Source: CAYFSS01 sp964345975 (GTDB lineage: Bacteria > Bacillota > Clostridia > Saccharofermentanales > Fastidiosipilaceae). Taken from it: a stretch of 44,303 nucleotides of DNA. Positions 32,779 through 41,373 of the stretch are shown piece by piece (the stretch's first letter is position 1; each line of letters begins with the position of its first letter). The notes below the pieces were generated by a model. It saw only the letters and a program-made list of their open reading frames with translations. It did not search any database and was not told the DNA's origin. The stretch covers positions 1-44,303 of the forward strand of contig CAYFSS010000019.1 in the NCBI GenBank assembly GCA_964345975.1, read 5' to 3'. The position numbers were made by a program, and so were the translations under genes.

Positions 32779-34435
32779 GGCAGGTTCCTTTCATGGCTGA
32801 ATTTTTGGGCGACCGATTTTCAGACAGGACCACAACTTGTTCGGCAGTTGGATCAGCAATACTGGAAGAAAAAGAATCCCGGAAAGGCGCATCATCGGGA
32901 CTACCCAGAACAAGCGTCACGCATGTGCCTTCCCCGATCGTCGATTCGATCTGCAAAATATCGCGTTGCTTGCGGTAAAGCCTGAGACGAGAGATGACAT
33001 TATCTAGTCCCACGCCACCTCCTTGCGTGATGCTCGGATGTTTATCGTCAGCTCGAGCAAAGATTGCTCTTTTGGTTTCATCACTCATGCCTGATCCGTT
33101 ATCGGAGATCGAGAGGCGAAGTTCTTCACCCACCATGAATAAGCGTACGGTTATTTCAGGTCTGATCTCTTCCGCGGCAAAAGCATGGAGCAAGGCATTC
33201 TCCACGATTGGTTGGAGGATCATGGTGGGCATTTCGACGTCCAGTAATTGGGGGGAAACTTCGAGGGATTTTGTGTAGGAAATTTGATCACCAAAACGCA
33301 CATTCATGATGTAGATGTAGTGATCGACCAGCTCGAGCTCTTGAGCAATCGGTGAGGTCTCCTCACGTGCACGCAAGTTGTGGCGGAAGAATCGAGCAGT
33401 ATGTAAGAGATAGGTGCTAGTCTTAGGGGCATCTTCGAGAAGGGCCAGCTGAACGCCGGCATTGAGGATGTTGTAGAGAAAATGGGGATCTATCTGTGCT
33501 TGGAGATATTTGAGCTGGGCATCGGTCAGGCGATTACGCATGAGGCGCGCATTATCACGAGCTTCTTCCGCTTGGAGGGCTTCACTGAGGCGAGCTTCTT
33601 TGGTAATTCTCAGGTCATCTACCATCCTATTAAAAGCCAATGACACATTTTTTAGCTCCTCGATCGACTCGAAGACCGGAGCTTTCGCATGTTCGTCCCC
33701 TGCTGCCAGAGACTTCGCAGTCTGGGTCAAGGCCCGAATCGGTTCGGTAACGCTACGACTCATAAGATAGCTTAGAAAAAGCGAGATTCCGGCTGCAATC
33801 ACCGTGATCATGACGGTATTACGATTAAGCAAACGGATCGCTTCACTGAGGTGAGCGGCATTCTGAGTGTTCTGGCGGAAGACCCGATGATTGAGGAGAC
33901 TCAAGACACTATCTATAGTTTCACCTTCTGCCGCTGCCGCTTCATAGTGCTCACGATAGAGCGCCGCATTCCGGCCACGCTTGGCTTGGACAGCAGCCTC
34001 GCTTTGGTTGAGGTAGGACGGTGTGAGACGCACGATCATGTCTTCGAGTTCTGCAATCTCGTCGCGCTCTTGATTTGCATTGAGGGTTTGAACTTGTGTA
34101 ATGAACCGATCGGTTGCCAGGTAATAGTCTTCGAGGGCACGGGAATTTCGAGTCCCAAGATACGTCACGAGATGACGCTCTTGATCTTCACGCGTTTGGG
34201 CGAGCTCTTCAATTTGACGATTCTTGAGATATACGGCATCGAGTTCACGGACCAAGATTTGCGTTGAGCGTTGGTCGATGAGGTAGACGAGAAAGATCGT
34301 CGCGATGAGCGTTATGACATAGATCAAGTGAGCGATGTTCAAGCGAACCGAATTCGACCGAAAACGGCTCAAAGGACGCAAGATCTCGCGTTCTCTCTCA
34401 CCGGAAGATGGAGGTCTTGTCTTGCGCGCAATCAT
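32750..34435 (-). CDS. LytS/YesM-type sensor histidine kinase
   Basis: This is a membrane sensor kinase of the LytS/YesM class. Two membrane helices (about 36-53 and 207-226) bracket a ~150-residue extracytoplasmic helical domain. A HAMP domain (about 228-280) and a coiled region follow, then the His_kinase domain with phospho-acceptor His318 in QAQIDPHFLYNILN, and an ATPase domain with DNGSGM and GGGVGLDNV. The start ATG overlaps the upstream gene stop (ATGA). The extracytoplasmic domain is likely to receive the signal from the anchored sugar-binding protein encoded just upstream, as in the XylFII-LytS pair of Clostridium. Confidence 0.92.
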   Translation of the reverse strand: MIARKTRPPSSGEREREILRPLSRFRSNSVRLNIAHLIYVITLIATIFLVYLIDQRSTQILVRELDAVYLKNRQIEELAQTREDQERHLVTYLGTRNSRALEDYYLATDRFITQVQTLNANQERDEIAELEDMIVRLTPSYLNQSEAAVQAKRGRNAALYREHYEAAAAEGETIDSVLSLLNHRVFRQNTQNAAHLSEAIRLLNRNTVMITVIAAGISLFLSYLMSRSVTEPIRALTQTAKSLAAGDEHAKAPVFESIEELKNVSLAFNRMVDDLRITKEARLSEALQAEEARDNARLMRNRLTDAQLKYLQAQIDPHFLYNILNAGVQLALLEDAPKTSTYLLHTARFFRHNLRAREETSPIAQELELVDHYIYIMNVRFGDQISYTKSLEVSPQLLDVEMPTMILQPIVENALLHAFAAEEIRPEITVRLFMVGEELRLSISDNGSGMSDETKRAIFARADDKHPSITQGGGVGLDNVISRLRLYRKQRDILQIESTIGEGTCVTLVLGSPDDAPFRDSFSSSIADPTAEQVVVLSENRSPKNSAMKGTCHDEQDSPRR

Positions 34436-35412
34436 GTTGCATCAAGGAACTGCATAGGCAGGATTTGATAGTTGGAAGTACGGTTAGTTTCGAGGATTTC
34501 GAAACTGGATTGGATCGCTCGTATCGCCAAATCTTCGGCACTGAGGCTTAAGGTCGAGTCCACAATTCGATTCTCGATTGCATCGAGAATCTCCTGATTA
34601 TGGTAATAAGTGATGACACCAAGTCGACCAACGAAGTTATTATCGACAAGCGTGCGGATGACGCTGAGACTGTCTTGCGGATCGAGGCATATGAGAATAT
34701 CGGGTCGCTCCTTTTCACTGCGCAAGGTTTCATAAAGAAGTTCGTCCAAGATGAATTCTTCAGCCCGATCCGGTTGGAGGAATGACACATCGTAGTCTTC
34801 CTGTTGAAAAGCCATGTACAGCTGCTGCGTGAAGTTATGTTGCGTAAGCACGGATGCGACCAATGGAGGGGTAATGATCAAAATTCGATTGCCATAACGT
34901 TCTTGGAGGGGGAGGACTCTTTCAGTATAGAGTTCAGCAAGCTCATAAGCATTAGGACCGATATATGTAACCTCAGGAGGTAAGTTTTGGTCATTGAGCA
35001 GACTGATGACAGGAATCTTGGCGTCGACGGCTCTTTCGAGCGCAACTTTACACGCTTCGCTACCATCCGTTTGTAGAAGTAAGACATCGGGTTTGAGACG
35101 TACTGCCAAATCAATTTGTTCTGCTAAGGATTTACTTTCCACAATCTCGAGCGGGAGACGATGGAACTTGAAACCGTACTCGGCAGCATCTTGAACCGCT
35201 GTTTCACCAAAATCATTCCAGAAATCTTCATAAGCATCCTGAGCCAAAAATAGCACATCCGGTTTATCGGACAATAATTCTACCGTGGTCTGTTCACGAG
35301 CCTGTCTCACTACCTTTGCACTGTCTAGAAGTAGAACAATAAGAAGTATTGCCAAGATCAGGATACTGATCCTGGTATAGCGAAAAGTCTTGCGTTGCCG
35401 TGCTGAGTTCAT
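34432..35412 (-). CDS. membrane-anchored sugar-binding sensor (XylFII-like)
   Basis: A type 1 periplasmic-binding fold tethered by one N-terminal helix (about 14-30; no lipobox or cleavage site). Fold segments include KPDVLFLAQDAY, LKPDVLLLQTDGSEA, IPVISLLNDQNLPPEVTYIGPN and DILICLDPQDSL. At 326 residues and with this gene order (binding protein, LytS kinase, YesN regulator) it matches the XylFII three-component sugar sensor known from Clostridium beijerinckii. It probably binds a sugar outside the membrane and controls the kinase. GAGG lies eight bases before the ATG. The 96-bp region upstream contains a possible -10 (TAAAAT) with no clear -35. Confidence 0.82.
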   Translation of the reverse strand: MNSARQRKTFRYTRISILILAILLIVLLLDSAKVVRQAREQTTVELLSDKPDVLFLAQDAYEDFWNDFGETAVQDAAEYGFKFHRLPLEIVESKSLAEQIDLAVRLKPDVLLLQTDGSEACKVALERAVDAKIPVISLLNDQNLPPEVTYIGPNAYELAELYTERVLPLQERYGNRILIITPPLVASVLTQHNFTQQLYMAFQQEDYDVSFLQPDRAEEFILDELLYETLRSEKERPDILICLDPQDSLSVIRTLVDNNFVGRLGVITYYHNQEILDAIENRIVDSTLSLSAEDLAIRAIQSSFEILETNRTSNYQILPMQFLDAT

Positions 35413-35508
35413 ATATACGGCCTCAATCGTTTAGTCTTTTGTTTAATCTCTACCCTTTAATTTTAGCATAGACATGAAGAGGCTTCGTAAGAGTGGAAGC
35501 ATGTTGCC

Positions 35509-36903
35509 TTAGAAACGAATGCCCGCTGCTCTCAGTTGCTCAAGGAGGTCGGGATCTGCCGTTTCGCCCGGGGCGTAGAGGCCGAGACCGGGGGGATAGG
35601 GGATGAGGGCTTTTTTGTGGGGATGGTTAAGATGAACCCCTTGAGCGTGGGGTGCATAACCATGGGTGTGGGGGAAATAGCCTCTTGCCAGGGCTTGCCT
35701 GTAGTTCTTGTAAGCAGCTTGGTCAAGGGCCGGCGGAGTGCTCAGCGTCCAATCAATGAGGGCGTGGATTAGCTGTGTGAACTCTTCTTGAGGTTGACCG
35801 ATATAGCTAAGGAGCAGGAGACGTCCGGGGTCTACCATCTCTACCGCAATGCCACGCTGACGCAGGAAGGCTTCCGCATCGTAGGCAGAGCCAATGTGGG
35901 TCACATCGAGCACGGCTCGGGTAGGATCTTGTGCCAAGGGTTTCACCGACGAAGAAACCAACGCCTCACGATAGGGGTAGATCTTATGAGCTTGGAGAGT
36001 GTCGAACAGCTCAGTAAAGAGCTCGCTAATTCGCTTGAGCTCCGCCTCACCGGTAGTATCCATGTAGCTCAACGCATAATCGAGAGCTGCGGCCATCGCC
36101 AACGGAGGGCTACTGGTACCAAAGAGCTGAACCCCTTCGAGGAGACGTTCGACCAGACTCGCATCGGCCGTCAAAGCAAGCGCCGTAGGCGTCGGAGCCG
36201 GTAAGGATTTATGGGCACTTTGAATCGCAAGCGTTGCACCCATCTCGAGGGCTCGAGGAATGTGCTCAAGCCAAGTGAAGCGGGCACCATGCGCCTCGTC
36301 GACCATTAGCTTGATCTCAGGATAATATGATCTGACAAGCTCCAGCCACTTCGGTAAATTTAAGACGGCTCCGAAATAATCCGGTGAAGTGATATAGAGA
36401 ACGTTCGGATCGAAATCCTTGGGAGCTTGCTCAAGTCGCTCTCTTGCCTCCGCTTCATCTTGCGGGAGATAGAGCGTCGTTAGGTCCAATAAACTCGCGG
36501 CTTGAAAGAACGCCTTATGGACCGGCGTAAGAGCTATGACTTGGCCCTTGAACCCTGCTAAAGCATAGAGACCCGCCTTGATCCCAGAGCTGGAACCTCC
36601 GGTAAGAAATAAAAGATCTTTGGCGCTCAGGACGTTCGCCCAAGCGTGTTGAACTTCACGCAAGACTTCGCCCGGATCATTGAGGTCTTCGGTGATGGGT
36701 AACTCTGTCATATCCAAGGATAAGATGTTTTCTCGCAAGATTTCCGGGTAGACAGAACCGCCCCGATGTCCCGGCATATGGAACTGTGCCTCTTCATGTT
36801 CAGCTGCAGCCATGAGATAACGGCAGAAAGAAGCGCGCTCCAAGGCGCGCTCTTCAATCTTCATTGGGATCTGATTATTTGGATCGTTCATCGCAACGCC
36901 CAT
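35509..36903 (-). CDS. YaaO-type PLP enzyme (Orn/Lys/Arg decarboxylase family)
   Basis: This is a fold-type I PLP enzyme of the Orn/Lys/Arg decarboxylase group that includes B. subtilis YaaO and SpeA. Seen in the 464-residue protein are QFHMPGHRGG (about 40-49), LTGGSSSGIKAGLYAL, MVDEAHGARF, and the Schiff-base region SAHKSLPAPTPTA with the PLP lysine. A C-terminal decarboxylase domain (from about 375) ends in YPPGLGLYAPGE, the family's usual closing motif. The substrate of YaaO-like members is uncertain. The ATG at 36903 lies 3 bp after the upstream stop. In B. subtilis yaaO is next to tmk, but here 10 kb of sugar genes separates them. Confidence 0.85.
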   Translation of the reverse strand: MGVAMNDPNNQIPMKIEERALERASFCRYLMAAAEHEEAQFHMPGHRGGSVYPEILRENILSLDMTELPITEDLNDPGEVLREVQHAWANVLSAKDLLFLTGGSSSGIKAGLYALAGFKGQVIALTPVHKAFFQAASLLDLTTLYLPQDEAEARERLEQAPKDFDPNVLYITSPDYFGAVLNLPKWLELVRSYYPEIKLMVDEAHGARFTWLEHIPRALEMGATLAIQSAHKSLPAPTPTALALTADASLVERLLEGVQLFGTSSPPLAMAAALDYALSYMDTTGEAELKRISELFTELFDTLQAHKIYPYREALVSSSVKPLAQDPTRAVLDVTHIGSAYDAEAFLRQRGIAVEMVDPGRLLLLSYIGQPQEEFTQLIHALIDWTLSTPPALDQAAYKNYRQALARGYFPHTHGYAPHAQGVHLNHPHKKALIPYPPGLGLYAPGETADPDLLEQLRAAGIRF

Positions 36904-36906
36904 CGA

Positions 36907-37664
36907 TTAATCCAAGGAGATGGTGCGGATCGAGGCAATTTCGAGCCAAATCTCTTTCTCCAAGCGCTCATTTTCACGACGGTAATCTTCAAACGTCTCG
37001 AGCTTCACCTGAACCTCAAGCTCTTGAGCAGGTTTCTTATTGCGTTGTTGCAGACGACGGCGCTTATTGCGACGAGGCTGATTCTCACCTGCTCCATCAC
37101 GAACATTGCGCTGTTGTTGTCTTGCGGTTTGTGACTTGTCTTGGGTTTCACGCGGCTTGCTGTCGGTTTCACGCTTTTTTGTTTCAGCTACACGCTGTCT
37201 GGATTCTGCATCGCGTGGTCTGGATTCTGCATCGCGCTGTCTGGATTCTGCATCGCGCTGNNNNNNNNNNNNNNNNNNNNNNNNNNNNNNNNNNNNNNNN
37301 NNNNNNNNNNNNNNNNNNNNNNNNNNNNNNNNNNNNNNNNNNNNNNNNNNNNNNNNNNNNCTGCATCGCGTGGTCTGGATTCTGCATCGCGCTGTCTGGA
37401 TTCTGCATCGCGCTGCTTGGATTCCGGATTACGTGGCGCAGGTCTTCTCTTAGCAGACTGACGATCCTGACCTTGCCCTTGACCTTTCCCACGGCCCTGA
37501 CCTTGCCCCGAGCCTTTGCCTTGCGGACGACGATCGTCGCGCCCACGACTCCGCGAACGCTTGCCACGAGACTTGTTGCGGTCCGGGCGACGCGATCCGC
37601 CTTGGCGTTGTTCGCCGCTTGGGCGATCCTGACGATCCGATGTTTGGACTCTATCTTCGCTCAT
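36907..37664 (-). CDS. Arg/Gln-rich repeat protein (gap inside), function unknown
   Basis: Not a recognised family. A 100-N run (37261-37360) interrupts the gene, with identical 55-bp flanks (37206-37260 and 37361-37415). Merging them yields one 200-residue frame from ATG 37664 to TAA 36907, whereas as given the frame is lost. The protein is strongly basic: an N-terminal RGRDDRRPQGKGSGQGQG region, then seven-residue repeats (ESRQRDA) from a 21-bp DNA unit, then RRNKRRRLQQRNKKP. A non-repetitive end, LETFEDYRRENERLEKEIWLEIASIRTISLD, may be helical. Such composition suggests RNA or nucleoid binding, by inference only. It lies between a membrane protein gene (10 bp) and the PLP enzyme gene (3 bp). 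Confidence 0.7.
37261..37360. other. 100-N assembly gap inside the Arg/Gln-rich gene
   Basis: Exactly 100 N with identical 55-bp flanks made of 21-bp repeats. Collapsing the overlap restores the frame; the true repeat number stays unknown. Confidence 0.95.
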
Positions 37665-37673
37665 GTGATCTCC

Positions 37674-38663
37674 TTAATCGTCGAAATGTCGGTCAAAGAT
37701 CCGTTTGTCCCTGTCACTAAGCTCGATAAGGCGCAAACCGTTCTTGAGGTCGTTCTCACTGTAGGGACGAAATGAGTCATTCAAGCTAATTGTATAGTAA
37801 TACCATTCCGAGACATAACCCGAGGATACACCGATGATTTCAACCGTCGTTTCCTCACTGTCAACAATCGCTTCCCAATCTTCCGGGGACATTTCCATCG
37901 GATTGATGCTCGTCGTCTCTAGCGGAACGGTCGTCGGGTCAGGTAAGCGCGTAATCTCTTCACGCCACGTTTCGGCACTAGCACCTATCGCTTCAAAAGC
38001 CGCCGGATCCAGGGGCAGAGCAATCGATTGGAACGTACATCCCGTCAACGACTCGACTTCCATCTGGCTCAAAGCCTGATCAAAGCGATTCACATGATCC
38101 ACGAATTCTTGCTCATTCAAGACTGCCCGATTCCAACGTAGTATTAGCTGTACGGAACTCTCTTGCGGCGTAGGCACGGTAGGATCTTCACCCGTCACCG
38201 CCAAGGTCCAGTCATCAATCGCCGGTGTAAACTCCGGATTCTTGAGCAAAGGCTCAAGCTCCAAAGAAGCAATGGCCTTCGTCAAACTGGCTTTGTAATT
38301 ATCGACAAATTGAGGATTGGTGAAACTGAAACGTCTTACTTCGCGGCGCAGGTCCGTCAGGATCTGTTGTGCATTTGGATCTGCAACAGGCGTTCCCTCA
38401 GCATTCACCACATCGGCCGGCGGATGATAGCGCAGATAAGTGTCGAACGTAACCCCGGATTGATTATCGTAGACTCGCACATTAGCCCCCGGCGGTAAGA
38501 ACACAGGCGTGACGGTACGAACCTCATACGAAAGCTCAGGGTAACGAGAGGTGAGATAACCGCTCACACCACGAACGACGCGGCTTCGAGCGTATAAGGT
38601 CCCGACGGTAACGAGCACAACAAACAAAATAAAAAGAATGATGCGCCGACGATATTTTCTCAA
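37674..38663 (-). CDS. single-pass membrane protein, function unknown
   Basis: A 329-residue protein with a basic start (LRKYRRR), one membrane helix (about 8-27) and a ~300-residue extracytoplasmic part without a family I recognise. Features include YLTSRYPELSYEVRTVTPVF, an acidic middle, and a C-terminal IGVSSGYVSEWYYYTISLNDS. I choose TTG 38663, which has GGAGG eight bases upstream. The frame stays open into the tRNA-Leu gene, giving a false N-terminus that is only the tRNA translated. It is the first protein gene of the set with the Arg/Gln-rich protein and the PLP enzyme. Confidence 0.7.
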   Translation of the reverse strand: MRKYRRRIILFILFVVLVTVGTLYARSRVVRGVSGYLTSRYPELSYEVRTVTPVFLPPGANVRVYDNQSGVTFDTYLRYHPPADVVNAEGTPVADPNAQQILTDLRREVRRFSFTNPQFVDNYKASLTKAIASLELEPLLKNPEFTPAIDDWTLAVTGEDPTVPTPQESSVQLILRWNRAVLNEQEFVDHVNRFDQALSQMEVESLTGCTFQSIALPLDPAAFEAIGASAETWREEITRLPDPTTVPLETTSINPMEMSPEDWEAIVDSEETTVEIIGVSSGYVSEWYYYTISLNDSFRPYSENDLKNGLRLIELSDRDKRIFDRHFDD

Positions 38664-38708
38664 ATTCCAGGCCTCCGCTTTAACAGACGACCTAGCAAAG
38701 GCACTTCT

Positions 38709-38793
38709 TGGTGCGGCTGACAGGACTTGAACCTGCACGGGTCGCCCCACTGGAACCTAAATCCAGCGTGTCTGCCAATTCCACCACAGCCGC
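38709..38793 (-). tRNA. tRNA-Leu (anticodon UAG)
   Basis: The acceptor arms GCGGCTG and CAGCCGC pair perfectly, with discriminator A and an encoded CCA end. The anticodon stem is CTGGA/TCCAG with loop TTTAGGT (anticodon TAG, reading CUN codons, best CUA). A long variable arm (GGG-CGA-CCC) and the T loop TTCAAGT fit a class II leucine tRNA. No terminator lies between it and the downstream protein gene. Confidence 0.95.
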
Positions 38794-38828
38794 ATTATTT
38801 ACCTTCACTAGGCCTCTACCGCTCGGCA

Positions 38829-38858
38829 AGTATAATGATTCCTCGCCATCAAATGCAA
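38829..38858 (-). promoter_or_regulatory. promoter of tRNA-Leu
   Basis: Minus-strand TTGCAT (38853-38858), 18-base spacer, TATACT (38829-38834), 36 bp before the tRNA 5' end. Confidence 0.6.
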
Positions 38859-39013
38859 ATTTTACTAAAGAAAAGTCCAAGTTGCACTCTGAATGTTTGA
38901 ACGGACTGTAATTTAACGGACCGTAGTTTCAGATTCAAGCCTTGGCTACACCCTGAAGCAAGCCATATTACTCCGTTATTCTGCCGAGTTCGAACTGCGA
39001 TCAACCCCCTCCA

Positions 39014-39022
39014 TGTTAGAAT
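39014..39022 (+). promoter_or_regulatory. extended -10 promoter candidate for the GH3 gene
   Basis: TGTTAGAAT fits an extended -10 (TGnTAGAAT) 54 bp before the GH3 start. No good -35 is seen. Confidence 0.4.
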
Positions 39023-39076
39023 AAGACCATTATTCAAAGCTCCATTGATTGAATTGTAAGATGAGGAGGCAAAAGC

Positions 39077-41170
39077 ATGCAAAACAAGGAAGTCACGGCA
39101 AGAAGCAAAAAGATCCTCGACGTTGATGGCCGGAAATTCATCGACCTCAATGACAACGGTGTCCTGGATCCCTACGAGGATTGGCGACTCCCGATCGGAG
39201 AGCGAATCGAAGATTTGGTCTCACAAATGACCGTCGATGAGAAGATCGGCTTGATGTTCATCCGGAGCTTGCCCACGGGCTTTAGCCAGAAAGACAAGAG
39301 CCTGACCTCACACGATGGTGCACTCGACGAAGAATTCAAGACCGAAGACAATATCTTCAACTATGCCTCCACCCCCGGTTCGAGTGATCTCATCAACGAC
39401 TTGAAGCTCCGTCACTTCATCTTCCGCGAGAGCCAACCGCCCGAAAACATCGCCAAGTGGGTCAACGCCTTGAACGATGTTTGCGAAGCCAGTCGCCTCG
39501 GCATCCCCTGCATCATCGCCTCCAACTCCAGAAACGAGAAAGGCGAGGAAGTCTTCGGCATGAACGATGCCGTCGGCGTCTTCACAACCTTCCCCGGAAC
39601 CTTAGGGATTGCCGCAGCAGCTCAAGGCGACAAACAACGCGGCAAAGATCCCAAGGAGCGCTTCGCCAAGTTCGCCGAAGTCGCGCGGCAAGAATGGCGA
39701 GCTACAGGTCTTCGCAAAGGCTACATGTACATGGTCGACGTCGTGACGGACCCCCGCTGGCAACGCATCTACGGCACGTTTGGCGAAGACGTAGACCTCA
39801 TCTCGGAGATTACGCCAACCCTCATTGCAGGTTTCCAAGGTGAAACCCTGAACGATGACTCTATAGCCCTCACCCTTAAGCATTTCCCCGGCGGTGGTGC
39901 CCGTGAAAACGGCTTCGATCCTCATTACGAAGAGGGCAAGTACAACGCCTACGCCACCCCCAATAGCTTGTCCGACTACCACCTCCCACCGTTTAAGGCT
40001 GCGATGAAGACGCAACCTTCGTCCATCATGCCCTACTACTCCATCCCATCAGCTGAGCACAGTGCAAAGCAGGAATTCGAGGGTGAGGCGTTGGCTTTTG
40101 AACCGTATGGTTTTGCCTTCAATACATCGTTCCTCCAGGATATGCTTCGCGATTCCATGGGATTTGAAGGCTATATCAACTCCGACTCCGGTATCATCAA
40201 TAAGATGTGCTGGGGCGTCGAAGACCTCGAAGTCTACGAGCGCGCTGCCAAGGCTGTGAATGCCGGGGTGGACCTCATCTCGGATTCCCATGAAGTCGAT
40301 GCGCTGCGCAAAGCCTACGATGAAGGTCTCGTTGACGAGGCACGCCTCGATCTCGCTGCAAAACGTCTCCTCAAGGAGTTCTTTGCCTTAGGCCTCTTCG
40401 ACGAAGCACGTTATGTCGACGAAGCGGCTGCCAATGCACAGGTTAAGACCGACAACTCGATCGCCTTCGCCCGTAAGATGCACGAAGAGAGCCTCACGCT
40501 CCTCAAGAACCATCACGAAGTTCTCCCTCTCGATTCGGCGAATACCAAATTTTATCTGGAAGGCTTTTCGAAGAAGCGTGAAGCTGCCCAAGAACTCACA
40601 AAAGCCCTCCAAGCCCTAGCAACCGATGACTTTGGCTTAAAGCTCGTCGATACGCCTGAAGAGGCTGATGTTGTGGTGGCTTTTATGAGGCCACAGTCAG
40701 GGGATTACTTCAACGCAACGCCCGGTCTCTTGGAACTTGACCTCGTGGAAGATGCGGACCGTATTGCACTCGACGGTTCGGACTACAAAGAAACCACGGT
40801 GCATGATGTAGAACGTTTGAAAACGATGCTTCAAGATGCACGAGCGGCCGGCAAGAAAACCATCGTCAGTGTGAACTTCACCTTGCCTTGGATCTTACAG
40901 AATATCGAGCCTTATACCGATGCCCTCATCGCCTCCTTCGATAGCTTCGAGGAAGCCCAGTTCAAGCTGATCCTGGGGCAAATCAAGCCGCATGGTGCCC
41001 TGCCCTTCACCCTTCCCGCAAGCGAGAAAGTCATCGAAGTGACGGACGGCATCTGCGTCTCTCCCAACGATGTTCCGGGCTACGACAAGCAGCAATACAT
41101 GCCGGAAGGGCTTACCTACGCTTACGTTGATGAAGATGGCAACCGCTATGACCTTGGATTTGGCCTGTAA
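39077..41170 (+). CDS. GH3 beta-glycosidase, cytoplasmic
   Basis: GH3 enzymes remove beta-linked glucose or xylose from oligosaccharides. The 697-residue protein has no signal peptide. An N-terminal DLNDNGVLDPYEDWR segment (about 23-37), EF-hand-like, is typical of a GH3 subgroup. The barrel domain includes LKHFPGGGARENGFDPH and ends with GYINSDSGI, in which Asp370 is the expected nucleophile. The second alpha/beta domain (about 470-660) starts with LTLLKNHHEVLPL. The usual fibronectin-like third domain is missing. GAGGAGG precedes the ATG. Given the xylose-type importer nearby, beta-xylosidase activity is possible but not shown. Confidence 0.9.
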   Translation: MQNKEVTARSKKILDVDGRKFIDLNDNGVLDPYEDWRLPIGERIEDLVSQMTVDEKIGLMFIRSLPTGFSQKDKSLTSHDGALDEEFKTEDNIFNYASTPGSSDLINDLKLRHFIFRESQPPENIAKWVNALNDVCEASRLGIPCIIASNSRNEKGEEVFGMNDAVGVFTTFPGTLGIAAAAQGDKQRGKDPKERFAKFAEVARQEWRATGLRKGYMYMVDVVTDPRWQRIYGTFGEDVDLISEITPTLIAGFQGETLNDDSIALTLKHFPGGGARENGFDPHYEEGKYNAYATPNSLSDYHLPPFKAAMKTQPSSIMPYYSIPSAEHSAKQEFEGEALAFEPYGFAFNTSFLQDMLRDSMGFEGYINSDSGIINKMCWGVEDLEVYERAAKAVNAGVDLISDSHEVDALRKAYDEGLVDEARLDLAAKRLLKEFFALGLFDEARYVDEAAANAQVKTDNSIAFARKMHEESLTLLKNHHEVLPLDSANTKFYLEGFSKKREAAQELTKALQALATDDFGLKLVDTPEEADVVVAFMRPQSGDYFNATPGLLELDLVEDADRIALDGSDYKETTVHDVERLKTMLQDARAAGKKTIVSVNFTLPWILQNIEPYTDALIASFDSFEEAQFKLILGQIKPHGALPFTLPASEKVIEVTDGICVSPNDVPGYDKQQYMPEGLTYAYVDEDGNRYDLGFGL

Positions 41171-41211
41171 ACGGTCATGAGCTAAGGCTCATGATGCTTT
41201 GACCCGAGTGA

Positions 41212-41244
41212 CCCGAGTCCTGGAAAGGCTCGGGTTGCTTGTTT
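41212..41244 (+). terminator. terminator after the GH3 gene
   Basis: CCCGAG (41212-41217) pairs with CTCGGG (41229-41234), followed by TTGCTTGTTTT. The loop is a little long and the T tract broken, but position and stem are right. Confidence 0.65.
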
Positions 41245-41373
41245 TCTCGTAAGACTATAGACAAGGAGAAATCGCATAAGAACTCTGATCAACATCGCTT
41301 TGCAGAAATAAGTTCATAGGTTCTTGCCTCTTTTTTGCTTTGCTTATGTTAGCTTTATGCGAGGAGGTGGAAG

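Noticed and set aside
38664..38750. N-terminal extension of the membrane protein reading GRPVQVQVLSAAPR
   Set aside because: It is the tRNA-Leu gene translated in a chance frame; this peptide string is a well-known tRNA artefact. TTG 38663 with GGAGG is the better start.
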